Below, piece after piece: positions 35,555 to 42,817 of a stretch of 42,817 nucleotides of DNA (its first letter is position 1; each line of letters opens with the position of its first letter). The notes beneath the pieces were generated by a model. It made no database searches and had not been told where the DNA came from. It saw only the letters and a program-made list of their open reading frames with translations. The DNA comes from Tannerella forsythia (GTDB taxonomy: Bacteria > Bacteroidota > Bacteroidia > Bacteroidales > Tannerellaceae). Where the stretch lies: the NCBI RefSeq assembly GCF_003860135.1, contig NZ_RQYN01000026.1, positions 1 through 42,817 of the forward strand, written 5' to 3'. The translations under genes and the position numbers were made by a program.

Positions 35555-36715
35555 ATGATGAAAAGAATAATGTTAGTCTTTGGGACACGTCCCGAGGCGA
35601 TAAAGATGGCTCCGCTCGTGCAGGAGTTCCGAAAACACCCCGATCAATATGAAACGTTGGTCTGCGTAACGGGCCAACATCGGGAGATGCTGGATCAGGT
35701 GCTAAACATCTTCGGGATTGTTCCGGACTACGACCTAAACATCATGAAGCCGGGGCAGGATTTGTACGATGTCACCGCCCGAATCCTTTCCGGTATGCGC
35801 GACGTGTTGTCCGAGGCCAAGCCTGAAATCGTATTGGTACATGGCGATACGACTACTTCGATGGCTGTGGCTTTAGCTGCTTTCTATCGTCAGATACCGG
35901 TAGGGCATGTGGAGGCCGGACTTCGGACACATAATATTTACAGTCCATGGCCGGAAGAGATGAATCGACAGATTACGGGACGGATTGCAACGCATCATTT
36001 TTCTCCTACGCCGTTGAGCCGGGAGAATCTGCTGCGCGAAGGTATCGACAAGAGCCGTATCCTCGTCACCGGCAATACCGTAATCGACGCGCTGTATGCC
36101 GTTGTCAATAAGATCAAAAACGACGTTCCTTTACAATTATCACTCGGGAAAGAGCTGAAGGCCGCGGGCTATGATACAGACCGATTGGGAGTGGAAGAGG
36201 GACGTCACCTTGTGCTTATCACCGGCCATCGACGTGAAAACTTTGGTGATGGGTTCCTACATATCTGCCAGGCGATTAAAACGTTGAGCGAGAAATATCC
36301 GAATGTGGACTTTGTCTATCCGATGCATCTGAACCCCAATGTACGAAAACCCATCCAAGCGATTTTCGGAGAGAATCGTCAATCCAACTTATTCTTTATC
36401 GAGCCGCTGGAATACCTTTCGTTCGTGTATCTGATGGAGAAAAGCCATATCGTCTTGACTGACAGCGGAGGTATACAGGAAGAAGCTCCCGGACTGGGTA
36501 AACCGGTACTCGTTATGCGCGATACGACAGAGCGTCCTGAAGCGCTGGAAGCCGGAACAGTCAAGCTGGTCGGCACGGATTACGATAAGATTGTCTCGGA
36601 AGTATCGTCATTGTTAGATGATACCGAATGTTACAAACGAATGAGTCAGGCGGTCAATCCGTATGGCGACGGAAAGGCTTGTGAACGGATTGTTGAATAT
36701 ATCGGAGCTTTATGA
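35555..36715 (+). CDS. wecB: UDP-N-acetylglucosamine 2-epimerase (non-hydrolysing)
   Basis: This 386-residue enzyme interconverts UDP-GlcNAc and UDP-ManNAc, feeding WecC. Motifs include FGTRPEAIKMAPL at the N-terminus, HVEAGLRTHNIYSPWPEE in the middle, and SGGIQEEAPGLGKPVLVMR in the C-terminal UDP-binding lobe. The start may be the first or second ATG of ATGATG. It lies 1 base after wecC and overlaps the next glycosyltransferase gene by 4 bases. The pair commits the locus to a glycan containing ManNAc or ManNAcA residues. Confidence 0.95.
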   Translation: MMKRIMLVFGTRPEAIKMAPLVQEFRKHPDQYETLVCVTGQHREMLDQVLNIFGIVPDYDLNIMKPGQDLYDVTARILSGMRDVLSEAKPEIVLVHGDTTTSMAVALAAFYRQIPVGHVEAGLRTHNIYSPWPEEMNRQITGRIATHHFSPTPLSRENLLREGIDKSRILVTGNTVIDALYAVVNKIKNDVPLQLSLGKELKAAGYDTDRLGVEEGRHLVLITGHRRENFGDGFLHICQAIKTLSEKYPNVDFVYPMHLNPNVRKPIQAIFGENRQSNLFFIEPLEYLSFVYLMEKSHIVLTDSGGIQEEAPGLGKPVLVMRDTTERPEALEAGTVKLVGTDYDKIVSEVSSLLDDTECYKRMSQAVNPYGDGKACERIVEYIGAL

Positions 36716-37917
36716 AAGTTCTTTATGCAAATCCGATGATTGCTGCGTATACGCATCCTGTACTCGAACGAATCGTTTCGAGAGGGTGTGAATTGGTCAT
36801 GTTGTTACCGCAGAATGATGACAAGACAGTCGGAGCGGGGGTAAAACGTGCAGAGGCAAAAAAAACGTCTTATCGGATTTGTTATAGTCGTTCAAAGACC
36901 AAATGGTATGGTAAGCCTGCTTTGATTGATCTGAAATGCATTTTATCAGAGGAGAAGCCGGATATTCTGATGATCGGATGGCCTTATTTTTTGCATTTGT
37001 TTTTTGATCGGAGCATTCTCAAATTGATAAAAAAAAATAAAATCCGCCTGATTATACAAGAGATCCCTTTTCAAACCCCTCCTTTCGGAAAGTTGGGCTA
37101 TTTCAAGAAGCATCCGGTATACAATGAAAACATGGAACTACAAAGTCAGGGATTATCGTTTTATCTCCGTGCCATGTTAACGATGTGGATACGGCGGTAT
37201 ATCTATAAAAAGGCAGATGCAACGGTCAACTATGCTTCTTGTGCATACGATATTCTTCCTTCTTACGGAGTAAAAAGAGAAGACATTTTTGTTCGCTATA
37301 ACACATCGGATACGGATACATTATTTGAGCAGCGTAAAGAAGTGCTATCAACCCCTCCAATACTTAAAATATGTCCGCGTATTCTTCATATCGGACGATT
37401 GGTGAAATGGAAGAAGGTCGATTTACTGGTTGAGGCTTTTCAGAAAATATCCGATAAATATCCGGATGCCGAACTGGTCATTATCGGCGATGGCCCTGAA
37501 AGAGAAACACTGGAACAACAAGTTTCGAAACTCGGATTAAAAGACAGAACTGTTTTTACGGGAGCGATTTATGATCCTCTGGCATTAGGGCAATATATGC
37601 ACGAATCGAGTGTATATGTGTTAGCGGGTATGGGAGGCCTTTCAATTAATGATGCGATGTGCTTTTCTTTGCCCGTAATTTGCTCCGTTTGTGACGGAAC
37701 AGAGAAAGACCTGATAACGGATGGTGTAAATGGGTACATCTTTCAAGAAGGTAACGTTGATAGCCTCGCTTATAAAATTGACTTGGTCCTATCAGATAAA
37801 GAAAAAGCAAAAACTATGGGAGAGGCTTCGTATCGGGTGATCAAAGAAAAAATTAATTTAGGTACGGTAAGCCAACGTTATCTAGATGCTTTTAGCTATG
37901 TGATGGATAAAACTTGA
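36712..37917 (+). CDS. glycosyltransferase family 4-like protein (GT-B fold)
   Basis: This 401-residue protein has a C-terminal Glycos_transf_1 lobe: RILHIGRLVKWKKVDLLVEA, ELVIIGDGPERETLEQQV and VLAGMGGLSINDAM. The last has the family glycine-rich region, followed by a less typical acidic motif. The N-terminal half is lysine-rich and includes a hydrophobic WPYFLHLFF stretch, perhaps membrane-associated. The gene is AT-rich for the locus; one counted row (36961) is 37% GC, suggesting separate acquisition. It overlaps wecB by 4 bases. Sugar specificity is unknown. Confidence 0.86.
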   Translation: MKVLYANPMIAAYTHPVLERIVSRGCELVMLLPQNDDKTVGAGVKRAEAKKTSYRICYSRSKTKWYGKPALIDLKCILSEEKPDILMIGWPYFLHLFFDRSILKLIKKNKIRLIIQEIPFQTPPFGKLGYFKKHPVYNENMELQSQGLSFYLRAMLTMWIRRYIYKKADATVNYASCAYDILPSYGVKREDIFVRYNTSDTDTLFEQRKEVLSTPPILKICPRILHIGRLVKWKKVDLLVEAFQKISDKYPDAELVIIGDGPERETLEQQVSKLGLKDRTVFTGAIYDPLALGQYMHESSVYVLAGMGGLSINDAMCFSLPVICSVCDGTEKDLITDGVNGYIFQEGNVDSLAYKIDLVLSDKEKAKTMGEASYRVIKEKINLGTVSQRYLDAFSYVMDKT

Positions 37918-37980
37918 CTGATAGCCTTCTAAAAATAGGTCTTGATTGAGCGTAAAATACGGAAATGTTTTTTAAATAAA

Positions 37981-39228
37981 ATGAATATTCTTCTGCTTAG
38001 CACGTTTGAGTTACAAGGAGGCGCCGCGATCGCTTGCAAGCGTTTGCAGCAAGCATTGGAGAAGCAGGGTGTATCAGTTAAGATGCTGGTACGTGATAAG
38101 CAGACGGACGACGAACACGTATACAGTATCTATGAGAAGGAGCCCAAGTGGCTTGGCAAGCTTCGATTCTTATGGGAGCGTTTTGTTATCTGGTTACATA
38201 ACGGTTTCTCTCGTGAGAACTTATTTGCCGTATCGATTGCCAATACAGGATACCGTATCGACCGGCACCCTCTTGTGAAATGGGCGGATATTATTCATCT
38301 GCATTGGACCAATCAGGGGTTTCTATCCTTGGGTAGCATAGCCAAACTATCTTCATTAGACAAACCGATTGTTTGGACGATGCATGACATGTGGCCTTTT
38401 ACGGGAATATGTCATCATGCTCGACATTGCAATCATTTCATGAGCAGGTGCTCCGAATGTTTCTTTCTACAAAAAAAGAAACATGATCTGTCTGAAAAAA
38501 AATTCATAGAAAAAAGAGAGCTTATTTTTTCGAATAGCAACATAAGATTGATTGCATGTAGCCACTGGTTGTTGAAAAAAGCTCAAAGTAGTAACCTCTC
38601 AATAAATCATTGTATTTTATCCATTCCTAATCCGATTAATATTTCTATATTTAAATCAAACAATAAAATTGACAGTCGAAGAAGACTTGGTCTGCCCCAA
38701 GATAAAAAGATGTTGCTTTTTGGTGCTGCAAATCTCACAGATCAACGAAAAGGCTTATCTTATTTAGTAGATGCGATTATAAAATTGAATCTACTAAAGG
38801 ACGTTTGCTTAGTTGTATTTGGACAAGCAAAAGAAGAGTTTATAAGTCTCATTCAAATCCCTGTATATTCGATGGGGTATTTGAGCCAAGCCGATGATAT
38901 TGTTTGTTTATATAATGCAGTAAATGTGTTTATAACCCCTTCTCTAGAGGAAAATCTCCCGAACACGATCATGGAAGCCATGGCATGCGGGACTCCTTGC
39001 GTCGGGTTCGATGTGGGAGGTATTCCCGAAATGATCGATCATCGGAAGAATGGGTATGTAGCGGAATATAAGAACGCAGACGATTTGGCCAATGGCATCC
39101 GCTGGATTTTGGAAGAAGCCGATCCGGAAACGCTTTCGAAGAATGCACGTAAGAAGGTAGAGCAAAGCTATAGCGAAGAGGTCGTTGCCAAACAACACAT
39201 AGCATTATATCATAGCTTGTTGTCATAA
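37981..39228 (+). CDS. glycosyltransferase family 4-like protein, mosaic composition
   Basis: This 415-residue GT-B protein starts MNILLLSTFELQGGAAIACK, and the C-terminal region has TPSLEENLPNTIMEAMACG, the family donor-site E-x7-E motif. The middle contains a cysteine/histidine cluster, GICHHARHCNHFMSRCSECF, that may bind zinc. Composition changes sharply inside the gene: counted rows give about 47% GC at 38041, 32-33% at 38521, 38641 and 38881, and 48% at 39001. The pattern suggests intragenic recombination. I use the Met at 37981; an upstream in-frame Met at 37942 adds residues not typical of the family. The next gene starts 3 bases after its stop. Confidence 0.86.
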   Translation: MNILLLSTFELQGGAAIACKRLQQALEKQGVSVKMLVRDKQTDDEHVYSIYEKEPKWLGKLRFLWERFVIWLHNGFSRENLFAVSIANTGYRIDRHPLVKWADIIHLHWTNQGFLSLGSIAKLSSLDKPIVWTMHDMWPFTGICHHARHCNHFMSRCSECFFLQKKKHDLSEKKFIEKRELIFSNSNIRLIACSHWLLKKAQSSNLSINHCILSIPNPINISIFKSNNKIDSRRRLGLPQDKKMLLFGAANLTDQRKGLSYLVDAIIKLNLLKDVCLVVFGQAKEEFISLIQIPVYSMGYLSQADDIVCLYNAVNVFITPSLEENLPNTIMEAMACGTPCVGFDVGGIPEMIDHRKNGYVAEYKNADDLANGIRWILEEADPETLSKNARKKVEQSYSEEVVAKQHIALYHSLLS

Positions 39229-39231
39229 TAT

Positions 39232-40002
39232 ATGCCTCCTCTCTTTTCCATCATCACTGTCACTTACAATGCCGAGAGAGTGTTGGAGCGGACGTTGCGA
39301 AGTGTTTGCGATCAGTCGTACAGGAATATCGAATATATTCTGGTCGACGGGGTATCCACCGATGGAACCATCGGTCTTGTTGCACCGTATCGCGATCGTC
39401 TGACCGCGCAAAACAAGCGATTCGAACTTGTTTCGGAGCCGGACAAGGGGCTTTATGACGCGATGAACAAAGGACTGCGGATGGCGACAGGCGATTACGT
39501 ATGGTTTCTCAATGCGGGCGATACGTTGCAGTCGCCCGATACCGTCGCCCGTCTGGCAGAAGTCGCGCAGCGGCATCATCTGCCGGATATCCTTTACGGG
39601 GAGACGGACGTGGTGGATGAAGAAGGGAAATATCTGGCGGCTCGTCGGTTGAGAGCGCCGGAGCATTTGACATGGAAGAGTTTCCGTATGGGCATGCTCG
39701 TCTGTCATCAGGCCTTCGTGATGAAGCGGGAGGCGGCGCCGGAGTACGATCTGCAATACCGCTTTTCTGCCGATTTTGATTGGTGCATCCGTTGCATGAA
39801 ACAATCCGCGGCGATTGTCCATTCGCATCTGCGTCTCGTCCATTATCTCGCGGAGGGGATGACGACCCGCAACCGCAAGGCGTCGTTGAAAGAGCGCTAC
39901 CGGATCATGTGCAACTATTACGGCACGTTCCCGACACAAATACGACACCTTTGGTTTGCCTTTCGTTTCTACCGGGCGAAGCTTTTCGGGAACAATTATT
40001 AG
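39232..40002 (+). CDS. glycosyltransferase family 2 protein (GT-A fold)
   Basis: This 256-residue inverting-type glycosyltransferase resembles WcaA-like GT2 enzymes of colanic-acid and O-antigen clusters. The N-terminus is LFSIITVTYNAERVLERTLR, followed by YILVDGVSTDGT, with the donor Asp, and EPDKGLYDAMNKGLRMATG. AGDTL is near the DxD position, and SADFDWCIRCMKQ supplies the catalytic ED-like region. It is cytosolic and membrane-associated through its substrate. It lies 3 bases after the previous glycosyltransferase gene and 45 bases before the YfhO gene. Confidence 0.9.
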   Translation: MPPLFSIITVTYNAERVLERTLRSVCDQSYRNIEYILVDGVSTDGTIGLVAPYRDRLTAQNKRFELVSEPDKGLYDAMNKGLRMATGDYVWFLNAGDTLQSPDTVARLAEVAQRHHLPDILYGETDVVDEEGKYLAARRLRAPEHLTWKSFRMGMLVCHQAFVMKREAAPEYDLQYRFSADFDWCIRCMKQSAAIVHSHLRLVHYLAEGMTTRNRKASLKERYRIMCNYYGTFPTQIRHLWFAFRFYRAKLFGNNY

Positions 40003-40047
40003 CGAATCGATATTATTATAATGTAAGAATTGAAAAGATAGAACATC

Positions 40048-42510
40048 ATGAGCGATACATTGAAAAAAAGTTTGCCGCATATCGTGGCGGTATTATTGTT
40101 TTTAGGGCTGTCCGTCATTTACTTCGCGCCGGAAGTATTCGACAATAAAGGGCTGATGCAGGGCGATGTGACGAGTGCTCAAGGTTGGGGAAAAGACCTG
40201 GCCGATCATTATAAGGAAACGGGAGAGCACGCTTTCTGGTCGAACCGTATGTTTGGGGGAATGCCGCACAACTACGCGTATAGCGCTCCGATCTTTAACA
40301 TATTCAGCTCTGTGAGCCGCGTGTTCTCGCTCTATTTTCTTTCCGGAAACGCCTTTGTGGTTTTCCTCTCTCTCATCGGTTTTTACATTTTTATGATCGC
40401 CTTGGGGTGCAGGCACTGGTTAAGTATCATCGGAGCGATCGCCTATGCGTTCGCGTCGTTCAACCTGATCAGCATCCATGCCGGTCATGTCAATAAATGC
40501 CTTGTAATGGCTACGATGGCGCCGGTTATCGGAGGAATTATTCTCTGCTACCGCAAGAAATATCTCTGGGGAAGCATCGTCACGCTTGTTTTTACGGGGT
40601 TGAACGTACTGTGGAGCCATCAGCAGATCAGCTACTATCTGTTGATTATGATTCTCGTGCTGGCTGTGGTTTATTTGATCTATGCCATCCGTGAACATAC
40701 GTTGCCCGATTATCTGAAATCATCCGCTGTCCTACTGGTCGTTGGTTTGCTGGCTATCGCTCCGGCTTTAGGTTCGTTGATGAACTCGGCCGATTACGTC
40801 AAAGAGACGATGCGGGGCGGCGCTGTTCTGAAAGCCAATCCCGACGGAAAGAAAGAGAGCTCCGGGCTGGACATCGACTACGCGTTCAACTGGAGCTACG
40901 GCAAAGGAGAAACGATGACGCTGCTGATACCAAACTTCTACGGAGCCAGCTCGCATTACGATATCGGCACGGATTCGGAGTGTTACCATTTCTTCAGTCG
41001 TAACGGACAAGCCGCACAAGGCAAGCAATTCTGTCAGTACGCTCCGGCTTATTGGGGCGACCAACCTTTTACGGCCGGACCGGTTTATGTGGGAGCTATC
41101 ATCTGTTTCCTGTTTGTGCTGGGACTGCTTATCGTGAAAGGTCCCGAACGATGGTGGCTGCTTGCCGTGACCCTGATTTCGTTCGTTCTCTCGTGGGGGA
41201 AAAACGCGGGGATCAATGAGTTTCTGTTCCACCATCTGCCGCTGTACAACAAGTTCCGTACTCCCTCGATGGCACTCGTCATCGCAGAGGTATCGATGGT
41301 TGCGCTGGCCGTACTTGCCGTCAAAACGTTTCTTGAATACAAAGACGACCGGAAGAAACTGCTTCGTCCGTTATATATCTCGGCCGGCATTACGGGAGGA
41401 CTGTGTCTGCTGTACGCGTTGTTCGGCGGCAGTGTGATGAGCTTCACGAGTCAGGCCGACACGCAGAATTTCGGTCAGTATCCCGACCTGCTGATGGCCT
41501 TGGTTTCCGACCGTCAGAGCCTCCTGTCGGCCGACGCTTGGCGTTCGTTTGTGTTTATCGCGCTGGCAGCCGCGGCATTGTGGCTGTATATAAAAATATC
41601 GTACAAAATGGGGTATCTGCTGGCCATCTTCGGCGTGCTGATCTTTATCGATGCGTGGACCGTCGACAAGCGTTTCCTGAATCACGACAGCTTCGTGCCG
41701 AAGAAGAAATCGCGCGAGATCGTGGCGACGGAAGCCGACAAACTCATTTTGCAGGACAAAGACCCGAACTATCGGGTGTTGAACTTGACGAAAAGCACGT
41801 TCAACGAATCGGAGACGTCGTACTTCCATAAATCCATCGGCGGATACAGCCCGGCCAAACTGCGTCGTTATCAGGATATAATCGATTATCATTTTTCGCA
41901 ACAGGGCATTAACCCGAATGTGCTGAATATGCTCAATACGCGTTATATCATCGTTCCGACTCAGCAAGGGCCTCAGGTGCAGAAGAACGACCGGGCGTTA
42001 GGTAATGCGTGGTTCGTGAACGAGATTCAGTGGGTGAACTCGCCCGATGAAGAAATCGTTGCCTTAAACGACTTCGATCCGTCGCAGAAAGCGGTGATCG
42101 ACATGGTCTGGAAAGATAAACTGACCGATTGGGAGCAGTTACAACATGCGACGGACAGCACGGCTTCGATCCGTCTGACTGACTACGTCGATCCGGGTCA
42201 TCTGCTCTACGAGAGCAACAGCACGCAGCCTCGTTTGGCCGTCTTCTCCGAAGTATTCTACAAAACGTGGCGCGCGTATATCGACGGACAGGAAGTAACG
42301 CCGGTGCGGGTAAATTATATCCTGCGAGGCTTGAAAGTACCCGCAGGTCAGCACAAGATTGAGTTCAAGTGTATTGACGAAGTATATCTTCGCAGTGCGA
42401 AAATCTCCATGATCGGCTCCATTGTGGTGGGAATCGTCCTGATCGGACTGCTCGGTTTTGCGCTTTGGGATGCCATCCGAAAGAAAAAGCCGGCCATCGC
42501 CGAGACTTAA
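40048..42510 (+). CDS. YfhO-family multi-pass membrane protein
   Basis: This 820-residue protein has about 12 or more hydrophobic helices and a large, non-membrane C-terminal part from roughly residue 545 to 780, then a final helix. The N-terminal GWGKDLADHYKETGE and the LFGGSVMSF region after helix 10 are typical of Bacteroidetes YfhO proteins. They are GT-C-like enzymes suspected of transferring lipid-linked sugars to surface polymers. Acceptor and donor are unknown. It ends the window's last operon and is followed by a strong terminator at 42541-42579. Confidence 0.88.
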   Translation: MSDTLKKSLPHIVAVLLFLGLSVIYFAPEVFDNKGLMQGDVTSAQGWGKDLADHYKETGEHAFWSNRMFGGMPHNYAYSAPIFNIFSSVSRVFSLYFLSGNAFVVFLSLIGFYIFMIALGCRHWLSIIGAIAYAFASFNLISIHAGHVNKCLVMATMAPVIGGIILCYRKKYLWGSIVTLVFTGLNVLWSHQQISYYLLIMILVLAVVYLIYAIREHTLPDYLKSSAVLLVVGLLAIAPALGSLMNSADYVKETMRGGAVLKANPDGKKESSGLDIDYAFNWSYGKGETMTLLIPNFYGASSHYDIGTDSECYHFFSRNGQAAQGKQFCQYAPAYWGDQPFTAGPVYVGAIICFLFVLGLLIVKGPERWWLLAVTLISFVLSWGKNAGINEFLFHHLPLYNKFRTPSMALVIAEVSMVALAVLAVKTFLEYKDDRKKLLRPLYISAGITGGLCLLYALFGGSVMSFTSQADTQNFGQYPDLLMALVSDRQSLLSADAWRSFVFIALAAAALWLYIKISYKMGYLLAIFGVLIFIDAWTVDKRFLNHDSFVPKKKSREIVATEADKLILQDKDPNYRVLNLTKSTFNESETSYFHKSIGGYSPAKLRRYQDIIDYHFSQQGINPNVLNMLNTRYIIVPTQQGPQVQKNDRALGNAWFVNEIQWVNSPDEEIVALNDFDPSQKAVIDMVWKDKLTDWEQLQHATDSTASIRLTDYVDPGHLLYESNSTQPRLAVFSEVFYKTWRAYIDGQEVTPVRVNYILRGLKVPAGQHKIEFKCIDEVYLRSAKISMIGSIVVGIVLIGLLGFALWDAIRKKKPAIAET

Positions 42511-42540
42511 CGCGCAATAGAACGAAATCTTTTCTAAGTC

Positions 42541-42579
42541 AAAATGAGGCTGTCTCAAAAGCAAAGACAGCCTCATTTT
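42541..42579 (+). terminator. strong intrinsic terminator after YfhO
   Basis: A perfect 15-bp stem (42541-42555 with 42565-42579) closes a 9-base loop, and the stem end runs into seven T. The stem core reads GAGGCTGTCT/AGACAGCCTC. It is symmetrical enough to act in either direction, since an A-run precedes it. Confidence 0.9.
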
Positions 42580-42630
42580 TTTATGTTCACCCCGCACGAA
42601 CATCCTCTAACCGGCACAAGTCCGTAACAT

Positions 42631-42672
42631 GTCACCGAAAAGGTCACTCATGTCACCAAAAAGGTTACTCAT
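42631..42672. repeat. two tandem 21-bp repeats
   Basis: The unit at 42631-42651 (GTCACC ... CACTCAT) is repeated at 42652-42672 with two differences (G to A, C to T). The function is unknown. Confidence 0.7.
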
Positions 42673-42783
42673 TTTAAACCCAAATTCCGCATTGAGTTAT
42701 TTTTTTAATATAAAGCCAATTTCAAACATACTTATAATATGCTGAAATATATGTTTTTAAACAATGTTTTTTTGAAAAAATCT

Positions 42784-42800
42784 CTAACGCTACGCGTTAG
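42784..42800. repeat. 17-base hairpin at the window edge
   Basis: CTAACGC and GCGTTAG form a 7-bp perfect dyad around a 3-base loop, followed by an A-rich stretch. It could be a terminator read on the minus strand or an operator; the window ends too soon to tell. Confidence 0.5.
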
Positions 42801-42817
42801 AAAAATATATGTATTAT

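Larger units (their letters stand above)
42511..42817. other. non-coding window end after the YfhO gene
   Basis: No gene is supported. The stretch holds a strong intrinsic terminator, a tandem 21-bp repeat, an AT-rich tract and a 17-base hairpin at the edge. The next gene probably lies beyond the window. Confidence 0.6.

Noticed and set aside
42541-42579. The 15-bp inverted repeat as the end of an insertion sequence
   Set aside because: No transposase or matching second end lies in the window. The perfect stem followed by T7 right after an operon is fully explained as a terminator.

Overview
The window is chromosomal DNA of a Bacteroidales bacterium, most likely of the family Tannerellaceae. 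The evidence is the many promoter -7 boxes of the TAnnTTTG type, the near absence of Shine-Dalgarno sequences, the order topoisomerase IV B - coaD - S41 protease, and Bacteroidetes-type protein families (SO_0444 metal exporter, DUF6261-like protein, YfhO, Bacteroidetes tyrosine recombinase). The genus is an inference: the flippase-to-wecC/wecB glycosyltransferase cluster recalls the Tannerella general O-glycosylation locus as I remember it.

Layout. (1) 1-3238: a repeat-rich non-coding stretch with degenerate 22-bp repeats inside a 16-bp inverted repeat, then a long-chain acyl-CoA ligase and a LysE-type exporter. (2) 3243-14694: an 11.36-kb AT-rich genomic islet in the 3' end of a tRNA-Lys(TTT) gene, bounded by 94-bp direct repeats (93/94 identical). 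It carries one eight-gene minus-strand operon: two TerD proteins, three von Willebrand A (TerY-like) proteins, a PP2C phosphatase, a Ser/Thr-kinase-like protein with a zinc ribbon, and a PMCA-type calcium P-type ATPase. A tyrosine recombinase lies next to the tRNA. (3) 14859-24112: housekeeping genes: PBP4-type peptidase, GNAT-like protein, parE, coaD, S41 protease, Cu/Zn exporter, Gfo/Idh dehydrogenase. (4) 24140-42510: a coiled-coil protein and a glycan locus with a Wzx flippase, DUF268 protein, seven proteins assigned to glycosyltransfer or methyl transfer, wecC and wecB for UDP-ManNAcA, and a YfhO membrane protein. A fic gene interrupts it, flanked by a 58-bp duplication of the start of wecC.

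Main discovery candidate: between the recombinase and the first ter gene lie two perfect 23-bp inverted repeats (12977-12999 and 13324-13346) flanking 324 bp. Inside is a good Bacteroidetes -7 box (TATCTTTG, 13296-13303) that points away from the ter operon. Inversion would point it into the operon. I read this as a phase-variable (invertible) promoter, captured here in the OFF orientation, that would switch a whole Ca2+/TerD/kinase-phosphatase stress operon. Both the inversion and the role of the neighbouring recombinase are inferences.

Second candidates are the fic cassette with its regenerated wecC start, a mosaic glycosyltransferase whose middle third is much more AT-rich than its ends, a G8 tract in another glycosyltransferase, and the 22-bp repeat structure upstream of the acyl-CoA ligase. 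All GC figures come from 60-base rows counted by hand.
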